A stretch of DNA of 64,000 bases, from contig JAWNZC010000322.1 in the NCBI GenBank assembly GCA_035771165.1, positions 62,001 through 126,000 of the forward strand, in the 5' to 3' direction. The notes under the pieces are model-generated. The model saw only the letters and a list, made by a program, of their open reading frames with translations, ran no database searches and was not told where the DNA came from. A program made the translations under genes and the position numbers. Origin of the DNA: Paragorgia papillata (Eukaryota; Cnidaria; Anthozoa; Scleralcyonacea; Coralliidae). Shown piece by piece: positions 47,319 through 57,167 of the stretch; the first letter of the stretch is position 1, and each line of letters begins with the position of its first letter.

Positions 47319-47460
47319 TACAGTAAAAACCCGCTAACAAGAACCTTCAACTATAAGAACCTCAGGCTGAAATTAAGAATTTATTTGTATAAGAACACAA
47401 AGAATATAAGAACCTACCCCAGGCTGATTTGGTAAAATGTAGGTTCTTGTTAGCGTGGCA
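47319..47460. mobile_element. Mini-MITE related to 45139-45219
   Basis: cagtaaaaacccgctaacaa with gaacct faces aggttcttgttagcg. Confidence 0.6.
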
Positions 47461-47849
47461 CGAATTTTGGTAATAATTCCATGCCCTACATAACCCAAGT
47501 ACTTCATGAAAGCCTTACCCCAACACACAACCTAACCCAAGGATAGCAATTCGTGTAAATAGGACATGGACGTATAACCCGAATTTTAGTGTAAACATTG
47601 AGGTATGTGGCCCGAGCAGTGGGCCCGAGTGAATCGAACGGCGGAATGACAACAGAAACCGGATCCAGATGGGGGTTGAGGGGACCCAAACCTTCTCCAC
47701 TGAAATATAAAATAGCACAGAATAAGGAATGACTATATATAGTGTTCGACCATTGAGAACATTCTAATAAAACACACATGTTCCACAGACAATTGTTTCA
47801 ATAAAAATTACTTCAATAATCCAATAAAATTGTTGTCTTTCTTAAAAAA
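47461..47849. other. No gene recognised
   Basis: Minus frames at 47504-47779 overlap each other and resemble no protein. Confidence 0.4.
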
Positions 47850-47985
47850 TGTGAAAAACTGAAATATCTCAACAACAATGCATAAAAGCAAGGAAACTAA
47901 AAACTGCAAAAGATGTTACTCTGTCATTTTAAGTGTTCTTTTAACAAGACAAACTTAAATTTTGGTTTCATAGGCACTTTATTCT
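47850..47985. repeat. Half copy of the aaagtgcacatga-family MITE
   Basis: Contains gatatctca-like sequence, gcaaggaaac, aaaactgcaaaagatgttac and cattttaagtgttctttt, matching the right arm of 49525-49957. Confidence 0.65.
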
Positions 47986-48641
47986 CCAGCCTCCTGTTGG
48001 CAACCTACAAACAGAAAGGTAGAATCGGTTCCCTTTCATTAAGTAGTGATATGGGTGTGGGTTAACATTGCTATAAAACCCACGCAGACGACGGCGGAAA
48101 TCAAGCCTATATAGCTGCACACATTATTAATCACATACATTTTCTTTAAAGCAGTCTACTCGAACACAGGAAGAAATTCATTTCTGCTGGTAATAAATAG
48201 TTAATTTTAAGCAATAAGCAGTTTAACCTAAGCAACGCTTCCTGGGTGGCTGGGTGTGTTGAGGGGGACAGCTTGAAAGCTAGATGGTGGGCTTGCATAG
48301 TGGAACAAGCTCCACATATACAATATCATGATAAACTTGATTCGTGATCTATAACCGTCCTCTTCACTACGTCAAAGAAGACCTCTGATTGCCAACCTCG
48401 ACGTCTAATTCCATGATGTTATTCATGTTTATCTACAATTCAATACAATACAATATTGATTTATTGTGATGCACGTTGGGGAGTGGTTGCCCATTCTCCC
48501 GAGCCAGAGGGCTCGTGTTACAAACGCTCGACCATTAAAAATAAATACAAATAAATAGTTCACAAGTAATAAATAAGTATAACAATAAAAGTTATTGAAA
48601 AGACACAAAAGACACAATGCAAGGTGAAAAGGAAGCAAGCA
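47986..48641. other. No gene recognised
   Basis: No exon or clear repeat found. Confidence 0.4.
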
Positions 48642-48734
48642 TTAACCCTTCAAGTCCATTAGCCTATGCAGGGAATTCAGCATATGCAGGGAATTCAGCA
48701 TATGCAGGGCAGGTCTTGGGCTATAAAGGGTTAA
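48642..48734. mobile_element. TTAA-type mini-MITE with internal 18-bp tandem repeat
   Basis: TTAACCCTTcaagtc to ataaagggTTAA. The interior repeats catatgcagggaattcag about 2.5 times. Confidence 0.65.
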
Positions 48735-48840
48735 AACCGGTGATGCGGTACTTCTCAAGAACTATACAAAAGAAACCAGACACAGTGCTAAAGAGCGGTG
48801 CCATGTTTGGCGTCAAAAACGTCTCTTGCTATTGATTCCG

Positions 48841-49148
48841 CACGAACGAACGAACGAACGAACGAACGAACGAACGAACGAACGAACGAACGAACGAACG
48901 AACGAACGAACGAACGAACGAACGAACGAACGAACGAACGAACGAACGAACGAACGAACGAACGAACGAACGAACGAACGAACGAACGAACGAACGAACG
49001 AACGAACGAACGAACGAACGAACGAACGAACGAACGAACGAACGAACGAACGAACGAACGAACGAACGAACGAACGAACGAACGAACGAACGAACGAACG
49101 AACGAACGAACGAACGAACGAACGAACGAACGAACGAACGAACGAACG
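48841..49148. repeat. (CGAA)n tetranucleotide microsatellite, about 77 units
   Basis: Uninterrupted CGAA repeat of about 308 bp. The long frames reading NERT or RSFV in both directions are repeat translation. Confidence 0.97.
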
Positions 49149-49345
49149 ACTCACGAATAGCGTAAACACAAATTTATCACAGATCATGGTCAAGCACATT
49201 TGAACAAGTGTAAAAATTGTATTTACTTGCGGAATGCTTTGCTTCTTGCCTCGGACAAACATCGCTTGCATTCTCGTTCCCAGTGCCGACGTTTCTCGGT
49301 CCGTGGCGTAGGGATTCCACCAAAAAGTGACACCCCAAATATATA

Positions 49346-50142
49346 TAGTCGAGGAGGAGAAGCGAGAAAACGTCGACTAGCACCCCCACTACACAATAGT
49401 TTTGACTCCAGATTATAATAGGCTGATACCCATAGAACAGTGCTAGGTCAGTCGTACTCACAAATTGTGGGGTCAGTGGCCTGCTACATAGAGGGGGTGG
49501 GTGGTCCTTTAGTTAGACAGACTTAAAGTGCACATGAAACGAAAATTAAGTTTGTCTTATTTGAAAGAACACTTAAAATGATAGAGTAACATCTTTTGCA
49601 GTTTTTCGTTTCCTTGCATCGTTGTTGAGATATTTCAGTTTGAAATGTATATGTTTGAAATAATAATATGTTTGAAATGTAAATTAAACAACTAATTGAC
49701 GTCACATGTGCATAATGAGTTATCAGAGAAGGTTAAATATCTTTGCTATTATCAAACCAAACTTAATTCGAAGGAAGTATGTGCGTGTGTTTCTCTCACA
49801 ACGCCAAACATGTAGAATTTTCAAGTGATTATGTTTGATAATAGAAGCAACGAAACAACGAAGCAAGGAAACGAAAAACTGCAAAAGATCAGTTACTCTA
49901 TCATTTTAAGTGTTCTTTCAAATAAGACAAACTTAATTTTCGTTTCATGTGCACTTACTAAACTAAATAAAACTAACTAAAGGACCACCCACCCCCTCTA
50001 TGTAGCAGTCGTACTCACAAATTGTGGGGTCAGTGGTCTAGCAATGTTCTATGGGTATCAGCCTATTATAATCTGGAGTCAAAACTATTGTGTAGTGGGG
50101 GTGCTACGTGGTCGACGTTTTATCGCTTCTCCTCCTCGACTA
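49346..50142. mobile_element. Nested palindromes; aaagtgcacatga-family MITE copy B in the centre
   Basis: Outer arms: 49346-49440 (gtcgaggaggagaagcgag to tatgggtat-complement) and 50044-50142. Middle arms: cctttagttag-type sequences at about 49475-49516 and 49975-50010, each next to a direct copy of tcgtactcacaaattgtggg. Inner element: 49525-49957 with tips aaagtgcacatgaaacgaaa. Element within element within element. Confidence 0.7.
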
Positions 50143-50739
50143 ATAAAACTACCTAACGTAAGCCGCTCAGCGGATACTCGTCAGGGAACCGCAATCGAGG
50201 AAAGTGGACTGATATTGGAATTGCTGTCAAGCCAATCAATGGTACAGATATGATAGCTAAATCAGTAACACTCAGGGCAGAAATATCGTATTTAGAACGC
50301 GCTGTCCAGATTTAAAATTATTGTTTTTTTGTGGTTAGAATGTTTAAAAACATTTGCAATTCTCAAATAAAATGAAAAATAATCCAAAACACAGGCTACA
50401 TTCGTCACGGCTATATTTATATTTGTCAGACAAAGTTCTCGAAAGAACAAAGAAAACCTTACTCAATCGTTGGTACGTTGCTAGCCTGGATCTGAAAAAC
50501 AAACTCAATCTTGACGTCACACCACCAAACTTGGTCAGGTTGGAAAGAGAATAAAAGAGTTTACCGGAAAATTCGAAAATGCCGTAAAACTATTGTCAGG
50601 TGCCAATTTGCCTTTACCTCCTAAATTGTCATCATACAATTTAGGTATATAAATGGTTTTCACGAGTCGCTTATACCAGTTTTGGGATACGAGCACTGTT
50701 TATCGATTTATACCGACCACAGTACAAAACAAAAGGGCA
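50143..50739. other. No gene recognised
   Basis: Plus frame 50354-50554 resembles no known family. Confidence 0.4.
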
Positions 50740-51240
<501 letters not shown>

Positions 51241-51339
51241 GTTTACTACTCAATACCACTAAATGCAAAAACTAAGCTTCTTACAACTTGTGTTTATTGT
51301 TTAATACTACATGTATAGGAGAAGTATTACAGTGAAATA

Positions 51340-51430
51340 AAAGTAGTGTGCTGCGTAGGCAGTGTTGAAATACAAATCGAAATATAGTAAGAGCGAAGGC
51401 CCTGCGTCAGAGAGAAACGTAAAGAGTGTA
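51340..51430 (-). repeat. Penelope-type tail fragment
   Basis: Antisense of cgtttctctctgacg, ccttcgctc and actatatttcgat, the same block as at 42383-42470, followed by cactgcctacgcag as near 1025. Confidence 0.5.
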
Positions 51431-51479
51431 AACAAACAAACGAGCTTATATAAGAAAGATAATCATGTGACCAAAAATT

Positions 51480-51565
51480 AGCCAATCAGATAAAAATAAC
51501 AATAACAAATGAGATGCGAAAAAATTAGCCAATCAGATAAAAATAACAATAACAAGCGAAAGACA
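51480..51565. repeat. 46-bp direct duplication
   Basis: aaaaattagccaatcagata plus aaaataacaataacaa occurs twice in tandem. Confidence 0.75.
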
Positions 51566-51654
51566 TTTGCTCTTCCCACCGTGTTAAATAAAGTGTTAAA
51601 TTAAAGAAAAAATATATAAATTAAGTGAAAACACTGTTTATGTCCGTCCTTGCT

Positions 51655-52212
51655 AAGTATAGGTAATAGCATGGTTTCGAGTGCATGTTTTTCCAAATTG
51701 CACGAGAAACCATGCTATTACTTATTAATAATATACATGAAAAAATGTTCAAAACAACTGTACTAAGATTTTAACGTACGTGTTTAGCCGTCCTCTCCTC
51801 GCATATTTATTTGTTAAAAAACGTTTCCGCTTCCTTTACTACTTGAAAAAGTTTACTCGAGGCATAAAGAAGCTTCTGGTCTTCTTGTAGGTACTTCACT
51901 TGGCAATATTAAAGCATAACTAGCTTCAAATTTGAACAAATTATCCCCAAAACCGCCGAATCTTGGCCGCCATCTTTGTTTGTTTTGTGTCGGGAAAAAT
52001 CCGCTGTACAATCAATTTGATTGGTTCTTAGTGATAACAGATTTTTGCACTGTGATAACAGATTTTTGCACTGTGATAACAGATTTTTGCACTGTGATAA
52101 CACAATTCTGCACTGTGATAACACAATTCTGCACTCTTGTTTGGGATTAACTGCACTGGAATCAGCCAATCACAGTCGAGATATTTTTTCATGTATATTA
52201 TTAACAAAAATA
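51655..52212. repeat. Inverted-repeat element with internal 21-bp tandem array
   Basis: attaataatatacatgaaaa (about 51725) faces ttttcatgtatattattaa (about 52185). A small hairpin at 51664-51720 (aatagcatggtttcg facing gaaaccatgctatt) precedes it. At 52031-52135 the unit gtgataacagatttttgcac plus t is repeated five times, the last two copies as a cacaattctg variant. Confidence 0.6.
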
Positions 52213-52689
52213 GCGTCTTCAGAAGTGTTAAATAAAAGGAAAACGTAATCTTATTATAAATATAAGTGTCCAGCACAAAACACGAATAAAAGCCATCAAC
52301 ACAAGGATATAAAAACATAATATTTAATCCAAACGTTTCGTTGTTCATGCACATATATAATAAACGGAATTCTAATTACATACATATAGACCAATCAAAA
52401 GAACTAAAAATACATATTACAAGCTAATTATAGGTTAGGAGGTGAGATAACGCTGAAGGTGACAGAACGTGAGAGAAAGTTAAAATAAGTATAGGTGCTA
52501 CCCAATATTGGCGTCGAGATTTGGTTTTTGTTTGTTAATTAATAGGCTTTCGCGTAAAAGAAGCTCAGATTCAAGAGCAGGAAGGAATAATACTAAAATC
52601 ACTAAAAGAAATAGGATGTCCCGTCTCATGATGATGCATGGGAAAGAATATTACCACGGGGTGGACTAGCGCGTTTTTGGCCAGTATTA

Positions 52690-52990
52690 CAATGGCCTGT
52701 TCACATGAGGCGAGTTATCTTGGGGGGTAGGGTTATCCCTACCCCCCGACTGCCCGAGATAACTCAGCTTATTTCCATATTAAAAAAGTAAACCGTTCAC
52801 ATGAGACCGAGATAACTCGGGGGATAGGGATAACTCGGTCGGAGCGATAGGGTAACCCTAGCCCCCGAGTTATCCCTACCTCCATGTGAACGCTTTCACC
52901 CGAGTTATCTCGAGGGGTAGGGTCAACTTAGGCATGCGTATTTATGCTGTTGCTCGGGATAACTCGGGGTGAAGCGTTCACATGAACACC
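52690..52990. mobile_element. MITE rich in gagttatc motifs
   Basis: tgttcacatgaggcgagtta on the left faces ggataactcggggtg and cgttcacatgaac on the right. The interior repeats ggggtagggtt and gagataactc in both orientations at least six times. Confidence 0.6.
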
Positions 52991-52997
52991 CCCTATT

Positions 52998-53090
52998 AGG
53001 GCGAAATTCCCATGTGTTCGGAAACGCGTGTATGCAGATGTCGAGTGGTTTCACCCACATACAAAGCTCCGCAGCTTGACACATTTATAC
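52998..53090 (-). pseudogene. Penelope-type GIY-YIG endonuclease fragment
   Basis: Minus strand encodes CGALYVGETTRHLHTRVSEH then MGISP and a stop. GALYVGET is the GIY-YIG core and TRHLHTRxxEH the next conserved helix of the endonuclease domain of Penelope-like retroelements. One extra base precedes the CGA codon block (CVK then CGALY). It points away from the reverse-transcriptase pieces to its right, so it belongs to a rearranged or separate copy. Confidence 0.75.
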
Positions 53091-53379
53091 ACGACATGCG
53101 ATGGAATCCGGTCTTTAAAGAAAATAAATGAAAAAGGCGAAGAGAAGGCCGAGCTATAAACCTATATAATACTAATTTGAGGATAAGCAGAATTGAGTAT
53201 AGTATTTTTAATTGCGTTCGAATTTGGGGAGGAAATGCAACTGTTAAGGAGTTTTTCTGGATAGCCGTTTTAAAGTCGCTAAAATTCGCATCAAGAATCC
53301 CAGAATTCGCACTTTGAAAGAAGTGTTCGACACCAACTCAGTCTCGTATCCACTTTTTGCATTTAAAGTCTGTTTCTGA

Positions 53380-53945
53380 TCGTGAAAATACAAACTATCT
53401 CAAGCGTCATAGTCTAATTCAAGAAAAGAAACTTTTCCGGCTTTGTAAAGACTCTTCTATATGACCTCCACAACTATCACACCTGAAGATGTCATCTTCA
53501 ATTACTCTTCGAAGATTTTTTCCGACCAAGAGAAACGCGTTCTCGTGAATTAAAGGACTAAACGTTTCAATACCGCCGAAGAAGTTGAGTTATTGTGATT
53601 TTCTCGTTCCGTTCGAACTGCTCTACCGGAAAATTTGTGGTGAATCGATCTACCCACGCTCTCGTTTGAATTTGGACTTCATCAAAACGAAGATGAAAAA
53701 CATTGCCCTGTCTGGTTTTCGTATAGTTTCTCACCTCCTGCATGCTTTTATTTCCGCCAAAGATGAACTCGGTATCTTGAAAACCTTGAAATACGATGAT
53801 AATATAATGTTATCATCAAACCGGAGAAAGAAAATGGTGTTGTCATCCTTGACAAGTCGGTTTACTGTGAGAAGATGGAGGATAATCAGGATATCCTAGC
53901 TGATAACACCAAATTTCGAAAACTAGAAGAAGATCAGCTGTCCGA
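53380..53945 (+). pseudogene. Penelope-like element, N-terminal part of the RT protein
   Basis: Plus strand encodes YCDFLVPFELLYRKIC and LDFIKTKMKNIALSGF (53585-53730), then in a shifted frame GVVILDKSVYCEKMED and LADNTKFRKLEED (53830-53930). These match the conserved N-terminal region of Penelope-like proteins (VIxxADKGxxVVILDKxxY, DxxKFxxL). At least one frameshift near 53815 and a stop at 53947. A MITE follows directly. Confidence 0.75.
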
Positions 53946-53977
53946 CTGACCATCCAACGAGAGAATCAAACAGTAAG

Positions 53978-54417
53978 CGGGCGATTACATGGACCGGGCT
54001 AGCCCGGTTAACCGGGATGAAAATGTCCATGTAATCGTTTTCATCCGCTTCGATACGCGTTCGTTTACTTGACTGTGTGAATAAATAGTGCCATGAAAGA
54101 ACTGAAATAGAACATCAAAACGTTGTTTGTGTGTTCCGTGATCATAGCGAAGATTTAATAAATTAATTAGTCTTCGCGAAGACGATTTCGTGGATTATAA
54201 CAATCTTTTTACTAAGGATGGGCTTGCAAAATAAATAATAGACTAATTATATGTATATATAAAACTGAAGTAAAACTAACGTAGCTTTGCCCTTATTTAC
54301 TTGATAATTGCGAATTTCGGCCTGAAATCATCCCGGCTTACCCGCTCCATGTAATCGTTTCGTATAAACTCATGCATGGCGGTTAACCGGGCCAGCCCAG
54401 TCCATGTAATCGCCCCC
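53978..54417. mobile_element. TIR MITE, gggcgattacatgga ends
   Basis: gggcgattacatggaccggg and ctagcccggttaaccggg on the left face ggttaaccgggccagccc and agtccatgtaatcgccc on the right. The inner 300 bp are AT-rich and non-coding. Confidence 0.75.
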
Positions 54418-54639
54418 TAAAATCAAAGGTCTCAATGAGACGACTCACGGATACGCAAGCAAGCACATGCAGCTAAAACCACTAGAAAACGCATTTGTTT
54501 GACAATGTAAAGAAATAGTGCATGTAGTTCGAACCGTGAGTGGTTTTTTTTGCCCAATACACTTACAGTTGAGACATAATGAAATTCATTCAAATGACCT
54601 TAGATGTATAATTTGGGGTATTTTTTTATGATATTCATT

Positions 54640-55222
54640 ATTGAGGATGAACAACAGTTGTCTCATTGAAATTGACAGCTGACTCAGTAATAGTAATTAT
54701 ACAATTCAAAGCATCAGCAACTGCCTGTACCATAAGAGCATCACACCAAGTGCCTTGAGCTGACAATTTTGCCCACTTGTCATTATTACCAAATTTTGTA
54801 TATACATACATAAATGTCTGTGCAAAATAAAGAAGCTGCAGTTAATATTTCAATATCAGTTCCCCATACACCAACATTCTTCTTTTAGATGCTGTTAAAA
54901 TCTACAGAAGTGCCAATGTGTGGTAATAAAGCACTTTCAATAGTTTTCATGTGAAGTAGTATTTTTCTCTTAATTATACTGTACTATGATAATTTTGTCT
55001 ACCTGTAATAATATAAGAGAATGATCTAAATAGACAATTTCCATCACCATTTATGTAAAACAGCTTTGTCGGAGAACCAAGAGGTTTTGACAATGTGCAG
55101 ACATGATTAAAAACCAGAGGCAACCGAAGTAACTCACACAAAGATGACTGTGATTGGCCACCAATGGGAAGGAAAACAGCCCAACCATTATTTGATTGGA
55201 AAATGATATCCAAGTCACTCAT
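54640..55222 (-). pseudogene. OTU-type cysteine protease relic
   Basis: Minus strand. The ORF from 55222 encodes a signature OTU catalytic motif, INGDGNCLFRSFSYIITG (aspartate, glycine, asparagine, catalytic cysteine). A one-base shift then gives KRKILLHMKTIESALLPHIG and VWGTDIEILTAASLFCTDIY (54800-54960), the conserved WGxxxEIxAAAxxFxxxIY block. A second shift is followed by TWCDALMVQAVADALN, as in other invertebrate OTU proteins. In-frame stops at about 54885 and elsewhere make it non-functional. OTU domains remove ubiquitin, but are also carried by several transposons, and the surroundings here are all mobile DNA. Confidence 0.75.
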
Positions 55223-55864
55223 GTTATTTTAAGTATGTCCTAAATGATGTTGAACGAGTGTTTAACATATTATTTACCCTGGTTCTCAAGTGAAATAGAC
55301 ACAATAAAATATGCAAACCCGAAGCACTTTCAAAAGGGCCGACTCAATAATATAATACATTTACCAATGAAACTTCTTTCTCCTTCTTTTCTCTGGGCAG
55401 GCTACAATTTGCGAGTCCACCTGTTCGCACGTCCAAGAACAAATGAAATTATGAGTCTTTTGCATTCGAAGAAATGAAGCATGAACAAATGTTTGCAATA
55501 GAACGAATGATCGACAACAGACTCGTGTAAACCGCAGAAACGGTGAAACAACAAGTGAACTACGAGTTCATCATGAAACAAACGGTTAAACTGCAGAAAC
55601 GGCAGAAACGGTCAAACTGCAGAAACAGTAAACATCAATACACTGATGGAGCTAGTAATATGCTATTAAACGGCAAAACACATGAAAAGAAATCAACAAA
55701 CTCACCTCCTAGCTTTCGAAGTGGACTAAACCGGTTTATCTGGTTTTAGAACAGAGCGCGCAAAGCAGGCTGGAGGATTATATCCAAAAGTCGAGTGATA
55801 GCATAGACTCCCAATACTCCTACGGAGTATCCGTGAGTCAAAAAGAACAATGTTATTTCTGGTA
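55223..55864. other. No gene recognised; small gcagaaacgg repeats
   Basis: At 55535-55630 a short motif (ctgcagaaacgg) recurs four to five times. Frames here match nothing. Confidence 0.45.
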
Positions 55865-56430
55865 GTCAATACAAGGACCGTCCAGGAATTTTCTATAGAA
55901 TCCATAAACCTAATGTTCCTTTTAGGCCTATACTTTCTTCTATTCGTTCTCATTCCGTATAAAATTGCTAAGTTTCTCGTTTCTCTTCTATGATACTTTT
56001 TCTTTTGTTAATGAATTACTTGGATTAGATTTTAACACCAATGAGGTTTTCATGGCTAGCTTTGACGTTACTTCTCTAATATTCCTTTGAATGAAACCAT
56101 AGATATTGTTCAAAATGTTTTCTCAGGCAGCACCCGTTTTCACGGTTTTTCCGTTTTGAATTTGGCCGTTAAAAATTGTCACTTCTTTTTCAATGGAAAT
56201 TTATACGAGCAAGTCGATGGTGTTGCTATGGGTTCCCCTTTAGGTCCCTTTTTAGGTTTGCTAATAGTTTTCTTGCACATCATGAATCTAATTGGCTAAA
56301 TGATTGTCCTCCTGAATTTAAACCGCTATTCTACAGACACGTTGACGATTGTTTCACATTATTTCGTTCGCCTAACAATGTTATTCCTTCTCTTAATTAT
56401 CTGAATAAGGTGGCCCCCAAGTATCACGGC
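55865..56430 (+). pseudogene. Penelope-like reverse transcriptase fragment
   Basis: In shifting frames the plus strand encodes IHKPNVPFRPILSSIRSHS, then NEVFMASFDVTSL, IPLNETIDIVQNVFSG, LYEQVDGVAMGSPLGP, FLAHHESNWLNDCP and YRHVDDCFTLF. These are the ordered RT motifs of Penelope-like elements, including the YRxxDD-type catalytic box (HVDD here; one residue before the aspartates is lost or changed). Frameshifts lie near 55960, 56015, 56080 and 56265. The 3' part is replaced by a 20-bp tandem array. Confidence 0.85.
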
Positions 56431-56650
56431 AAAACTTATATTTTTCACGGCAAAACTTACTTTTCCACGGCAAAACTTATTTTTTCACGGCAAAACTTAC
56501 TTTTCCACGGCAAAACTTACTTTTCCACGGCAAAACTTATTTTTTCACGGCAAAACTTATTTTTTCACGGCAAAACTTATTTTTTCACGGCAAAACTTAC
56601 TTTTCCACGGCAAAACTTATTTTTTCACGGCAAAACTTACCACATTACTA
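56424..56650. repeat. 20-bp tandem repeat, 11 copies, two alternating variants
   Basis: Unit cacggcaaaacttattttt with two versions (tat-tttttcacgg and tac-ttttccacgg) mixed irregularly. It starts within the RT relic (after NKVAPKY) and ends at 56640. Confidence 0.92.
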
Positions 56651-57159
56651 AAGAATTCATGTAATACTCACTTACAATAACCTAACAATCGTACATGATT
56701 TGGCATTGCCCGGAATGAGTTCGTGGATCATCGCCGCCATACAGTTGCTCCTTTCCCGCCAATGGCCGCCATTGTATAAATACGCATGGACAGGGAAGCA
56801 TTGGAAGGATCGCGGACAGAAGATGTGGTGTAAGTGATCCTTTTTTTTCCACTTTTAATTATGATACACTAATTAATAATGTACCAGTACTTGTGAGCAA
56901 TTCAACTGTTGCAGTATTATACAGCAAGGAGCCCGTATTGAAAATAAATAGATGTATTAATTTAACTTTGAGTATATATTATATAAATAATCATCAGGGA
57001 CTATGCCGAATAATCAGCATCATCTACAACCCTTTAACCCTATCTGCAACCCATACATAACCCCCATAGCTACGCAAGAGTGTTGTACTTATTTGTATTT
57101 CTAATTAAAATATTGTGAGCATAGTTTTGAGAAACACTATTAGTATTTTGAGTTTAGCC
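56651..57159. other. No gene recognised
   Basis: Flank of the hAT element; includes a ccgccatt-rich patch near 56730-56775. Confidence 0.4.
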
Positions 57160-57167
57160 TGTTTAAG

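Noticed and set aside
48798..49271. NERT and RSFV repeat proteins on both strands
   Set aside because: Translations of the (CGAA)n tract.
49523..49957. Possible gene suggested by conserved sequence shared with 40187-40681 and 47850-47985
   Set aside because: The similarity is explained by a palindromic MITE family with no shared open frame.
53585..53899. 104-residue frame as an independent gene
   Set aside because: It is the N-terminal part of a Penelope-like element and changes frame at about 53815.
55244..55749. Two plus-strand frames of 68-77 residues
   Set aside because: No similarity to known families, repeat-derived codons (gcagaaacgg), no splice or start support.
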